Assembly (NCBI GenBank): GCA_003157225.1
Contig: PMIZ01000209.1
Location: 1-11,875, forward strand
Direction: 5' to 3'
DNA: 11,875 nt
DNA from: Actinomycetota bacterium
Lineage (GTDB): Bacteria > Actinomycetota > Thermoleophilia > RBG-16-64-13
The notes under the pieces: model-generated
The model's database searches: none
What the model was told of the DNA's origin: nothing
Seen by the model: only the letters and a program-made list of their open reading frames with translations
In this document: in pieces, positions 1-7,183 of the stretch
Position numbering within the stretch: position 1 is the stretch's first letter
Layout of the letters: each line of letters opens with the position of its first letter
Program-made: the position numbers and the translations under genes

Positions 1-1029
1 ACCACCTCCGGCGCCACGTCCACCACGCTCGCTCCTACTGCCGGCTCGCCGGGCGACTCCCTGGGTGAATGGGTAGAAATGAACATTCCCGGCCTGCCAA
101 GCGGGGCCTACGCCGTCGCAGTCTCCGACCAAGCACTGCTTGTCGACCGCAAGGCGGGCAACGGCTACGAACTCTATGCCTACATGTTCGACACGAAGCA
201 GACCGTGCGACTAGCCATCGACGCGTCCGAGTTCTCCAGCGAGGACATCGACGGCAACATCGCCGTCTGGTGGGAAGGTGACTACAACGAGGATACGGGC
301 GAGTATAGCAACGAGCACATCTACGCCTACCCGCTGCCGAACGGGCCCAAAGTGGAGATAGCTGGAGGAGGCAGCTCGGTTCTCTATCCGCAGATCTCCG
401 GCTCGTGGGTCACCTGGGCGCAAGAAGAACCATTCGCCGACAATCCGGAGGAATACTCGCTGCGCCACATTTATGGCGTGACCATCGACTCCCAAGGCGC
501 GCCCCAAGATGACCCGGTCGAGCTCGTACCCGAAGCGACCGCTTACATACAGGGTGACTACGGGTGGAGCTACAGCCTATCCGGCACCCACCTGGCGTGG
601 GAGAACGCCACGACTGTGGGCGCTTTCGACCCGGGCATCTACCGGATGGACCTCGAGTCGAGACAGCCAGTCATCGTGGGCTCCGAGGTCTGGCGGCCGT
701 CTCTCGGAGGCGACACCTTGGTCTATACCGATGCCGGGCTCGTCACCATGAGCGCGGATGGCGGAGCCGCGAAGACGCTTGACCCTCTGGGCGATTTCGC
801 CACCGCGGCCTCCACCTTCGCGGCCTACTTCCGGTCGATCGACAACGCCGGGACCACTACCTACCAGATCGTGGCGCGCGGCTTCACCGGCGCCTACGAA
901 CAGGTGCTGGGGGAGCAGACGGACGCGCCCTGGTTGTCCGCCGTCATCGCGGCTTCAGACCATCACGTGGCCTTCATAACCGGCGAAACGGCCCGCGTCT
1001 TCGAGTGGCAAGGGGTCAAGACGTACTAG
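1..1029 (+). CDS. Probable secreted beta-propeller protein, 5' end outside window
   Basis: The frame is open from base 1 to a TAG at 1027-1029, so the N terminus lies outside the window. An ATG at 79 exists, but the codons before it already encode a Thr/Ser/Ala/Gly/Pro-rich stretch. Such stretches often link a signal or lipoprotein anchor to an outer domain, so I read this as a continuing gene. The rest has four or more diverged repeats with a core like 'S-G-x-x-V-x-W' (e.g. [32 protein letters not shown]), mostly followed by 'IY' strands (IYAYPL, IYGVTI, IYRMDL). This is the look of TolB/WD40-like propeller blades. No catalytic residues are evident. An extracellular binding or scaffold role is an inference. 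The last 14 bases overlap the convergent phosphoketolase gene. Confidence 0.7.
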   Translation, partial: TTSGATSTTLAPTAGSPGDSLGEWVEMNIPGLPSGAYAVAVSDQALLVDRKAGNGYELYAYMFDTKQTVRLAIDASEFSSEDIDGNIAVWWEGDYNEDTGEYSNEHIYAYPLPNGPKVEIAGGGSSVLYPQISGSWVTWAQEEPFADNPEEYSLRHIYGVTIDSQGAPQDDPVELVPEATAYIQGDYGWSYSLSGTHLAWENATTVGAFDPGIYRMDLESRQPVIVGSEVWRPSLGGDTLVYTDAGLVTMSADGGAAKTLDPLGDFATAASTFAAYFRSIDNAGTTTYQIVARGFTGAYEQVLGEQTDAPWLSAVIAASDHHVAFITGETARVFEWQGVKTY

Positions 1030-3466
1030 CCGGCGGCGCCACGGCCGGCACAGCCAGCGACCCGTCGCTGTAGCACCCCCACGTCCAGTCCTTCACGAGA
1101 GGCATGTCGTCGCCGTGCTCGAGGATGTACTCCCTGTGGTCGACGTGGATGTCGCGCATCATCTGCCGAAGGTGAGCGGCCTTCTCGCCGAGGCCGGGAA
1201 CGCGGTCGATGACGTCGCGCACCAGGCTGAAGCGGTCGAGTTCATTCCGCACCGTCATGTCGAACGGCGTCGTGGTGGTCCCCTCCTCCTTGTAGCCACG
1301 GACGTGCATGTTGTCGTGGTTGGCCCGCCGGTAGGTCATGCGGTGGATGAGCCAGGGATAGCCGTGGTAGGCGAAGATAGTGGGCTGCGTCTTCGTGAAG
1401 AGACTGTCGAAATCGCGGTCGGTGAGGCCGTGCGGATGTTCCTCGCGGGGCTGCAATGTCATGAGGTCGACAACGTTGATCACCCTGATCTTGAGGTCGG
1501 GCAGATGTTTCCTGAGGAGGTCGACGGCCGCAAGAGTCTCCATGGTCGGCACGTCGCCGGCGCAGGCCATGATCACGTCGGGCTCCACCCCCTGGTCGTT
1601 GCTCGCCCACTCCCAGATGCCGATGCCTTGAGTGCAGTGCCGGATGGCGGAGGGCATATCCAGCCACTGCGGCTCGGGCTGCTTGCCGGCCACGATCACG
1701 TTCACGTAGTCGCGGCTGCGGAGGCAGTGATCGGTGACCGAGAGCAGGCAGTTCGCGTCGGGCGGTAGGTAGACGCGGGTGACTGAGGGCTTCTTTGTGA
1801 GCACGTGATCGATGAAGCCGGGATCCTGGTGTGAGAAGCCGTTGTGGTCCTGCCTCCATACGTGGGAAGTGAGCAGGTAGTTGAGGGAGGCGATAGGACG
1901 CCGCCAGGGGATGTGCCCGCAAACGTCGAGCCATTTGGCGTACTGGTTGAACATGGAGTCGATGACGTGGATGAACGCTTCGTAGCAGGAGAAGAACCCA
2001 TGCCGTCCCGACAGGAGGTACCCCTCGATCCAGCCCTGGATGGTCTGCTCGGACAGGATCTCCATAACGCGGCCCGTCGGTGAAAGACGGTCGTCGTCGG
2101 GAATGATGAGGGCGTCCCACGTGCGAGGCGTCACCTTGAGAACCGCGTTCAAGCGGTTGGAGACCGTCTCGTCGGGACCGAACAGCCGGAAGTTCTTCTC
2201 CTGCAGGTTGAGCCGCATGACTTCGGCGAGGAAGCTACCCATGACCTTTGTGGACTCGCCCTGGACCGCTCCGGGAGACGGGACCTCCAACGCGAAATCG
2301 CGGAAATCGGGGAGTTCCAGGTCGCGAAGGAGAAGACCGCCGTTCGCGTGCGGGTTGTCGCCCATTCGCCGCTTGCCCGCGGGCGCCAACTCGGCCAGCT
2401 CAGGACGAAGCGCCCCCTCCTCGTCGAAAAGCTCCTCCGGCCTATAGCTCTTCATCCATTCTTCGAGCAGCTTGACGTGCGCATCCGTCATGTCGGAGAA
2501 CGGCACCTGGTGCGAGCGGAACGAGCCTTCGGTCTTGAGCCCGTCCACCGTCTTGGGGCCGGTCCACCCCTTGGGGGTGACAAGGACGATCATCGGCCAG
2601 CGAGGCCGTTCGGTGACACCGTCCACCCGGGCTTTCCGCTGGATCTCCTTGATCTCGTCCAGTACGAGGTCAAGCGTGGCTGCCATCTTCTGATGCACTG
2701 CGAGCGGTTCGTCACCCTCCACGAAGTAGGGCGCGTAGCCGCAGCCTTTGAAGTAGTCGATGAGCTCGTCGCGGGTGATGCGAGCGAGAATGGTGGGGTT
2801 CGCGATCTTGTAGCCGTTCAAGTGGAGGATGGGCAGCACCGCGCCATCGGTGGCCGCGTTCAAGAACTTGTTCGACTGCCAGGAGGCGGCAAGCGCCCCG
2901 GTCTCGGCCTCACCGTCGCCTACCACACACACGGCAAGGAGATCCGGGTTGTCGAACACCGCGCCGTAGGCGTGAGAGAGCGAGTAGCCGAGCTCGCCTC
3001 CCTCGTTTATCGATCCGGGAGTCTCCGCCGAGACGTGACTGGGGATGCCGCCCGGGAACGAGAACTGCTTGAAGAGCCGCTGCATCCCCGTCTCGCTCCG
3101 AGGAATGTGGCTGTAGTACTCGCTGTAGGTGCCCTCCAGGTAGGTGTTCGCGACCAGTGCCGGCCCGCCGTGACCGGGTCCGCAGACGTAGATGTCGTCG
3201 AGGGCGCGAGCTTTGATGACGCGGTTGAGATGCACGTAGACGAGATTCTGACCGGGACAAGTGCCCCAGTGCCCCAGCAACCGGGCTTTGATGTGTTCGC
3301 GAGTCAAGGGCCGGCGGAGCAGGGGGTTGTCGTGGAGGTAGACCTGCCCGACGCACAGGTAGTTGGCCGCGCGCCAGTAGGCGTTCATCCTGTCCAGCAT
3401 CTCGGGAGTCAGTGGGCCCTTGGTCTCCGGCTTGTTCGTCGTTTCGATCGTCGTACCCTTAGCCAT
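1016..3466 (-). CDS. xfp: Xylulose-5-phosphate/fructose-6-phosphate phosphoketolase
   Basis: ThDP-dependent cytoplasmic enzyme that splits xylulose-5-P (often also fructose-6-P) with phosphate to acetyl phosphate plus glyceraldehyde-3-P or erythrose-4-P. The 816-residue product has the usual family length. Visible hallmarks are the N-terminal AYWRAANYL and GHWGT motifs, [16 protein letters not shown], the ThDP/Mg motif GDGEAETG followed by [10 protein letters not shown], and the central [21 protein letters not shown] segment with the expected catalytic Glu. XFP_N, XFP and XFP_C regions all appear complete. I chose the ATG at 3466 (MAKGTT...), since the conserved homology begins about 18 residues later. 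The SD is poor (AAGG touching the ATG), and this start lies inside the end of ackA, suggesting coupling or reinitiation. The open frame runs further upstream to 3553, without family-like sequence. It is third after tag and ackA, and its AckA neighbour would consume the acetyl phosphate. Confidence 0.96.
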   Translation of the reverse strand: MAKGTTIETTNKPETKGPLTPEMLDRMNAYWRAANYLCVGQVYLHDNPLLRRPLTREHIKARLLGHWGTCPGQNLVYVHLNRVIKARALDDIYVCGPGHGGPALVANTYLEGTYSEYYSHIPRSETGMQRLFKQFSFPGGIPSHVSAETPGSINEGGELGYSLSHAYGAVFDNPDLLAVCVVGDGEAETGALAASWQSNKFLNAATDGAVLPILHLNGYKIANPTILARITRDELIDYFKGCGYAPYFVEGDEPLAVHQKMAATLDLVLDEIKEIQRKARVDGVTERPRWPMIVLVTPKGWTGPKTVDGLKTEGSFRSHQVPFSDMTDAHVKLLEEWMKSYRPEELFDEEGALRPELAELAPAGKRRMGDNPHANGGLLLRDLELPDFRDFALEVPSPGAVQGESTKVMGSFLAEVMRLNLQEKNFRLFGPDETVSNRLNAVLKVTPRTWDALIIPDDDRLSPTGRVMEILSEQTIQGWIEGYLLSGRHGFFSCYEAFIHVIDSMFNQYAKWLDVCGHIPWRRPIASLNYLLTSHVWRQDHNGFSHQDPGFIDHVLTKKPSVTRVYLPPDANCLLSVTDHCLRSRDYVNVIVAGKQPEPQWLDMPSAIRHCTQGIGIWEWASNDQGVEPDVIMACAGDVPTMETLAAVDLLRKHLPDLKIRVINVVDLMTLQPREEHPHGLTDRDFDSLFTKTQPTIFAYHGYPWLIHRMTYRRANHDNMHVRGYKEEGTTTTPFDMTVRNELDRFSLVRDVIDRVPGLGEKAAHLRQMMRDIHVDHREYILEHGDDMPLVKDWTWGCYSDGSLAVPAVAPPASTS

Positions 3467-4716
3467 CCTTGCAACTTCGCGCCGAAGACAGCGCTGTATG
3501 TGTGGCGGGCGTTCATGAGGTCCTCGTTGGTGTGCACCACCATCACCGGGCAAGAGGCCCCGTCGATGCTCACGCTATCGAGTCCCGCTTCGTTCTTTGC
3601 CGGATCGAGGGCGATGCCCAGATGCCCCAGCCGCTCGCAAATGAGGGCCCGCACCTGCACGGCGTTCTCACCGATCCCGCCGGTGAAGACAAGAAGGTCC
3701 AGGCCGCCGAGCGCTGCCGCCAGCGATCCGATGGTCTTTCCGGTCTGGTAGCAGAACATGTCGACGGCTTGCGTGGCCGCCGGGTCGCCGTCTGTGCGCA
3801 GCCGAAGCAGCGTCTCCATATCGGCGGTGTTTCCGGACACGCCCTTCAAGCCGCTTTCCTTGTCGAGAAGCTGCTCGAGGCTGCGGTCGGTGTAGCCGCA
3901 CTCCCTCACCAGATAGAGCAACACTCCCGGGTCCATGTCCCCGGTGCGGGTCCCCATCATGAAGCCGCCCAGAGGGGTCATGCCCATGGTGGTCTCCACG
4001 GGCAGGCCGTCCAGGCAGGCCGACATGCTCGCTCCGTTGCCCAGGTGGGCCATTACCACCCTGCCCTTGGCCCTCTCACCCAGCACGCCGATCACGTACT
4101 CGTAGGAGAGGCCATGAAAGCCGTACTTGTAAACGCCCTCGTCGAAGAAATGCCGCGGCAGCGGAAGGCGCCGCGCGATCTCGGGCATGCGTGCGTGGAA
4201 AGCAGTGTCGAAGCAGGCCACCTGAGGTGTATCCGGGCGACGCCGGCGAAGCGCCTCCATGACAAGCAGCGTGGCAGGCATATGAAGCGGCGCCCAGGCC
4301 GTATGCGCCCGCAAGTCCTTCACGAGTTCATCGGTCACAAGCTCGGGAGCCACATGGTTGGGCCCGCCGTGCACCACGCGATGGCCGACCGCCTCGACCG
4401 AGGGCAGGTCCTTGGCGGACAGGGCGGCCAGCGCCTGCCCGATGGCCTGTTCGTGCCCCACGTCGTGCAGATCACGCTCGGCGAACGGCGTTCCCTCCCG
4501 GTCGACGAACCAGAGCCGGCCCTGACCCTGTCCGACCCCTTCCACCGCTCCTCGGGCGAGGAGTTGGGCGACCGGTTCAGTTCCGGGCGCCGCCGCCGCG
4601 GCGGCGGCGCCCCCGGCCCCTCCGTCATCCGCCCCACCGGGGCCCATCTCGTAGAGGTGGAACTTCAGCGAGGAGGAGCCACTGTTGATGCACATCACCG
4701 TTTGCGTGTCGCTCAC
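3409..4716 (-). CDS. ackA: Acetate kinase
   Basis: Converts acetyl phosphate plus ADP to acetate plus ATP in the cytoplasm, which makes the adjacent phosphoketolase step energy-yielding. Family marks are [11 protein letters not shown] at the N terminus, [15 protein letters not shown] (catalytic Asp), [23 protein letters not shown] (catalytic Arg), FTGGIGEN and TNEDLMNAR (metal/catalytic Glu). Start is a GTG at 4716 with AGGAG at 4725-4729, 8 bases away. At 435 residues it is longer than the usual ~400 for two visible reasons. A Gly/Ala-rich insert follows the N-terminal strand (about residues 26-45, seven Ala in a row). A basic tail after HTYSAVF is encoded in the 58 bases that overlap xfp in another frame. 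The gap from tag is 43 bases, so all three genes may be cotranscribed. Confidence 0.96.
   Translation of the reverse strand: MSDTQTVMCINSGSSSLKFHLYEMGPGGADDGGAGGAAAAAAAPGTEPVAQLLARGAVEGVGQGQGRLWFVDREGTPFAERDLHDVGHEQAIGQALAALSAKDLPSVEAVGHRVVHGGPNHVAPELVTDELVKDLRAHTAWAPLHMPATLLVMEALRRRRPDTPQVACFDTAFHARMPEIARRLPLPRHFFDEGVYKYGFHGLSYEYVIGVLGERAKGRVVMAHLGNGASMSACLDGLPVETTMGMTPLGGFMMGTRTGDMDPGVLLYLVRECGYTDRSLEQLLDKESGLKGVSGNTADMETLLRLRTDGDPAATQAVDMFCYQTGKTIGSLAAALGGLDLLVFTGGIGENAVQVRALICERLGHLGIALDPAKNEAGLDSVSIDGASCPVMVVHTNEDLMNARHTYSAVFGAKLQGWLRVRRSKRRTSRRPRAH
4585..4612. repeat. 28-bp perfect palindrome in ackA
   Basis: Bases 4585-4612 are identical to their own reverse complement. They consist of GCC repeats that switch to GGC repeats at the centre (4598/4599). 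The palindrome encodes part of the Ala-rich insert of acetate kinase and would form a very stable hairpin about 105-130 nt into the ackA message. GCC/GGC tracts can expand by slippage, which may explain the insert. Confidence 0.85.
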
Positions 4717-4759
4717 CGGTCACACTCCTAGCCGTGGTCCCGCTCGCAGGCTCCTTGTT

Positions 4760-5356
4760 CTAGAAGCCACCCTTCAGTTCCGCCCAACGAAAGCAGTCGA
4801 CGGTGTGGTCGTTCACCATTCCCGTCGCCTGCATGTGCGAGTAGCAGATGGTCGGCCCGACGAACCGAAAGCCCCGCGCTTTCAGGTCGCGGCTCATCTC
4901 CTCCGCCTCGTTCGTCTTTGCCGGGATCTCGGCTATGGACCGCCACTCATTGTGAATGGTCTCACCGTTGACGAATCTCCAAACGTAGGCGGAGAAACTC
5001 CCGAATTCCTTCTGCACTTCGAGGAAGGCCCGAGCGTTCGCAATCGCGGACTCGATCTTCAGCCGGTTCCGCACGATGCCCGCGTGGGAGAGCAAGCGGT
5101 CCACGTCCTCCGGACCGTACTCGGCCACCTTGTCGGGTGCGAAACCGGAGAACACGCTCCGGTAGCCCTCACGCTTGCGCAGGATGGTAAGCCAACTCAG
5201 CCCCGCCTGTGCGCCTTCGAGCACCAGGAACTCGAAGAGCAGCCGGTCGTCGTGCACCGGGACGCCCCACTCGTTGTCGTGGTAGGGGAGATAGAGCGGC
5301 TCGGTGCCCACCCAGGCGCAGCGCACACGAGCATCCGCGGGCGACGACCGATTCAT
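4760..5356 (-). CDS. tag: DNA-3-methyladenine glycosylase I
   Basis: Base-excision repair enzyme that removes 3-methyladenine from alkylated DNA. The 198-residue product is close to the family length. It has the expected N-terminal RCAWV (zinc Cys), YHDNEWGVP (zinc His and conserved Tyr), LEGAQAGLSW with the conserved Glu and Trp, GFRFVGPTICYSHMQA, and the C-terminal NDHTVDCF with the last zinc His and Cys. All four zinc-site residues are therefore present. I chose the ATG at 5356 because AGGA (5366-5369) lies 9 bases upstream and homology starts about 12 residues later. The frame stays open to a GTG at 5416 with no good SD. It is first in line with ackA and xfp (43-base gap), an unusual partner for acetate metabolism, and divergent from the MFS gene. 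Confidence 0.95.
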   Translation of the reverse strand: MNRSSPADARVRCAWVGTEPLYLPYHDNEWGVPVHDDRLLFEFLVLEGAQAGLSWLTILRKREGYRSVFSGFAPDKVAEYGPEDVDRLLSHAGIVRNRLKIESAIANARAFLEVQKEFGSFSAYVWRFVNGETIHNEWRSIAEIPAKTNEAEEMSRDLKARGFRFVGPTICYSHMQATGMVNDHTVDCFRWAELKGGF

Positions 5357-5519
5357 GAGCCCAGATCCTGCGCCGAGATGGGACTGTCGACGATCTTCAT
5401 GGGCCGAAGGTAGCACAGCCCGAGAGTGGCTCCGCCCGCGCTCGGCGCCCGAACCGGCATCTCTGACTGTATGATGGCTTCATGTGCCCGTGCGTAGCGA
5501 CTTGAGAGGCAGAGGATCG
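5357..5519. promoter_or_regulatory. Divergent intergenic region, tag / MFS transporter
   Basis: This spacer must hold promoters for both directions. On the plus strand TATGAT at 5470-5475, preceded by TG, resembles a -10 box, but no convincing -35 lies upstream. A transcript from it would begin near 5482. It would then be almost leaderless for a GTG at 5484, or have a ~37-nt leader for the GTG at 5520 chosen below. I see no clear promoter for tag. Confidence 0.3.
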
Positions 5520-6821
5520 GTGCGGAAACGGGGTCCCGAATACCGCTGGGCTGTGCTGGGGGTCGCCTTCTTCGGAGTGTTCGGGGCATTGGGGTTTGGA
5601 CGTTTCGGCTACAGCGCGGTCCTGCCCTCCATGCAGAAAGCCCTCGGCCTAAGCAGCGCGGCCGCGGGCTCACTTGCGTCCTGGAATCTTGCCGGGTACA
5701 CAGTCATGGCCGCCATTGGCGGCGTGCTGGCGGCGAGGTTGAGCCCCCGCAGGGTGATCACCGCCGGCATACTGACGACGGCACTGGGCATGGTGATCAC
5801 CGGGGTCGCCGGTAGCCTGGCCACCGCGTCGGCGGGTCGCTTCATCACCGGATTGGGGAACGGGGTGGTGCTGGTCCCGTCCATCACCCTTATGGCGGCC
5901 TGGTTCAAGGCGCGCCGGCTGGGGCTGGCTTCGGGGGTGGTCAGCACGGGCTCCTCCCTTGCGCTGGTGGTGGTGGGGTTGGCCGTCCCCCGCATCATCT
6001 CGGCCGGAGGCGCCGACGGCTGGCGCTACGCTTGGTACTTCTTCGCCGGAGTGACCCTCGTCATGGCCATTCTTAGCGCCGTCCTGCAACTTGACCGGCC
6101 CCAGAGAGGCGGCCACCGCGGCGGGGAGCTAGTCCTTCCGAGGTCCGCGCCGCTTGCGCTGCGCGCGCGGATGCCGCGGCCTTCGCTGGAGTTGAAGCGC
6201 ATCTTCCACTCCCGCTTTGCCTGGCATCTGGGCGCGATCTATATGTTCTACGGGCTGGCCTTTCTCATCTATTTCACCTTCTTCCAGAAGCGCCTCACCT
6301 CCGACCTCGGCTACAGTCCCAAGAGCGCCGGCTACTTCTTCTTGCTCGTCGGAGTCGCGGGGCTGATCGGGGGCGTGCTATGGGGAAGTGTTTCGGATCG
6401 TGTGGGACGCAGAAGGACCATCGCGCTCACTCTCGCGTTGGCTGGTACGGCGAGCCTCCTCTTCGGGTTGAGTCGCGGCATACCCTCCCTGGCCATCTCG
6501 GCGATCCTGTTCGGTTCCACCGGCCCGGTAGTGCCCGGGCTCGTTGGAGCGGCGTGCTCTGAGGAGTTCGGCTACCGGCTGGCCTCCGCCTCACTCGGCT
6601 TCGTGACCGTCCTCGTCGGTCTTGGACAGACCATCGGTCCATACCTGGGTGGGGTGCTGGCCGACGCCTCCTCCTCCCTCGGGCCCACCTATGTCTTCTC
6701 CGGCGCGCTCTTCCTCGCCGGGGCGACGGGGGCGCTGGCCCTGGGGAACGCCCGGTCGGACGCGAGCAAGACCACCCAGAAACTCCCCGCGCTGCCTCAG
6801 GGAAGATGGCCGATCCGCTGA
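5520..6821 (+). CDS. MFS transporter, YbfB/YjiJ (MFS_4)-like
   Basis: Inner-membrane secondary transporter of about 433 residues with the hydrophobic profile of a 12-helix MFS protein. The first helix and following segment (GFGRFGYSAVLPSM, then SLASWNLAGYTVMA) resemble the YbfB/YjiJ group. Motif-A-like loops occur in both halves: GGVLAARLSPRR early, and GSVSDRVGRRRT after the basic central loop. Start: a GTG at 5520 has GAGAGG (5504-5509) and AGAGG (5511-5515) just upstream. The frame is also open to a GTG at 5484, which adds 12 polar residues but lacks an SD. The substrate cannot be told from sequence. The gene ends 32 bases before the 3' end of the convergent Fe-S/Mo enzyme unit, so it may carry that pathway's substrate, which is only an inference from position. 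Confidence 0.88.
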   Translation: MRKRGPEYRWAVLGVAFFGVFGALGFGRFGYSAVLPSMQKALGLSSAAAGSLASWNLAGYTVMAAIGGVLAARLSPRRVITAGILTTALGMVITGVAGSLATASAGRFITGLGNGVVLVPSITLMAAWFKARRLGLASGVVSTGSSLALVVVGLAVPRIISAGGADGWRYAWYFFAGVTLVMAILSAVLQLDRPQRGGHRGGELVLPRSAPLALRARMPRPSLELKRIFHSRFAWHLGAIYMFYGLAFLIYFTFFQKRLTSDLGYSPKSAGYFFLLVGVAGLIGGVLWGSVSDRVGRRRTIALTLALAGTASLLFGLSRGIPSLAISAILFGSTGPVVPGLVGAACSEEFGYRLASASLGFVTVLVGLGQTIGPYLGGVLADASSSLGPTYVFSGALFLAGATGALALGNARSDASKTTQKLPALPQGRWPIR

Positions 6822-6853
6822 ACGAGGCCGCGAGGTCCGAGCCCGCTTTCTCG

Positions 6854-7183
6854 TCATCCAGGCGAGAACAACGCGCACTTGGGCTTGCTCTCCATCTCTC
6901 TGGCCAGCGCGGCGAGTTCGCCATAGCTGATGCACGCGGCCATGCAGTGCTTCACGCAGGCCGGTTTTCCCCCCGCCCGTGTCCGCCCAGCGCAGAGGTC
7001 GCAGAGGTCGGTGGGAAAAGGCAAAAAGTCCACTTGCACCTTGCCCTCGGTCTCCCGGGTGCAGTCCTTCACCAAGATGCCCCAGCGCCCGGCCGGGTAG
7101 CCGTGCTCTTGCTTGCAGGCCACCTCACAGGAATGGCAGCCGGTGCAGTAGTCATAGTTGATGAGGAGCCCTTTCTTAGCCAT
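6854..7183 (-). CDS. DmsB/NrfC-like [4Fe-4S] ferredoxin-type subunit
   Basis: A 109-residue electron carrier, probably partner of the molybdopterin enzyme just upstream. Near the N terminus is a typical cluster motif CxxCxxCxxxC (Cys 13, 16, 19, 23; CTGCHSCEVAC). A second group, CDLC ... PACVKHC followed by one more Cys, would hold part of another cluster. There is no signal peptide, so it is cytoplasmic. Small proteins of this shape are, as I recall, common beside Mo oxidoreductases of anaerobes, so it need not be truncated. I chose the ATG at 7183 with GGGGGGAG (7189-7196) 5 bases upstream. A GTG at 7189 has no proper spacing. It overlaps the end of the Mo enzyme gene by 8 bases (ATGGCTAA), which points to translational coupling. 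Confidence 0.88.
   Translation of the reverse strand: MAKKGLLINYDYCTGCHSCEVACKQEHGYPAGRWGILVKDCTRETEGKVQVDFLPFPTDLCDLCAGRTRAGGKPACVKHCMAACISYGELAALAREMESKPKCALFSPG

Noticed and set aside
1029..1049. GCCGGC hairpin just after the propeller stop, possible terminator
   Set aside because: The stem is only 6 bp, no T tract follows, and it lies inside xfp coding sequence.
2348..3751. 467-codon plus-strand open frame opposite xfp
   Set aside because: Shadow of the real gene in GC-rich DNA. It lies wholly opposite confident xfp/ackA coding sequence and its translation resembles no family.
3469..4731. 420-codon plus-strand open frame opposite ackA
   Set aside because: Antisense to a clear acetate kinase, with composition typical of a GC-rich mirror frame and no recognisable motifs.
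6822..6853. Bidirectional terminator between the MFS and Fe-S genes
   Set aside because: No stem of useful length with T tracts is visible in the 32-base gap.
6854..7183. Second Fe-S protein as a truncated DmsB subunit
   Set aside because: Its length and two cysteine groups look like a self-contained ~110-residue type, unlike the clearly shortened first gene.
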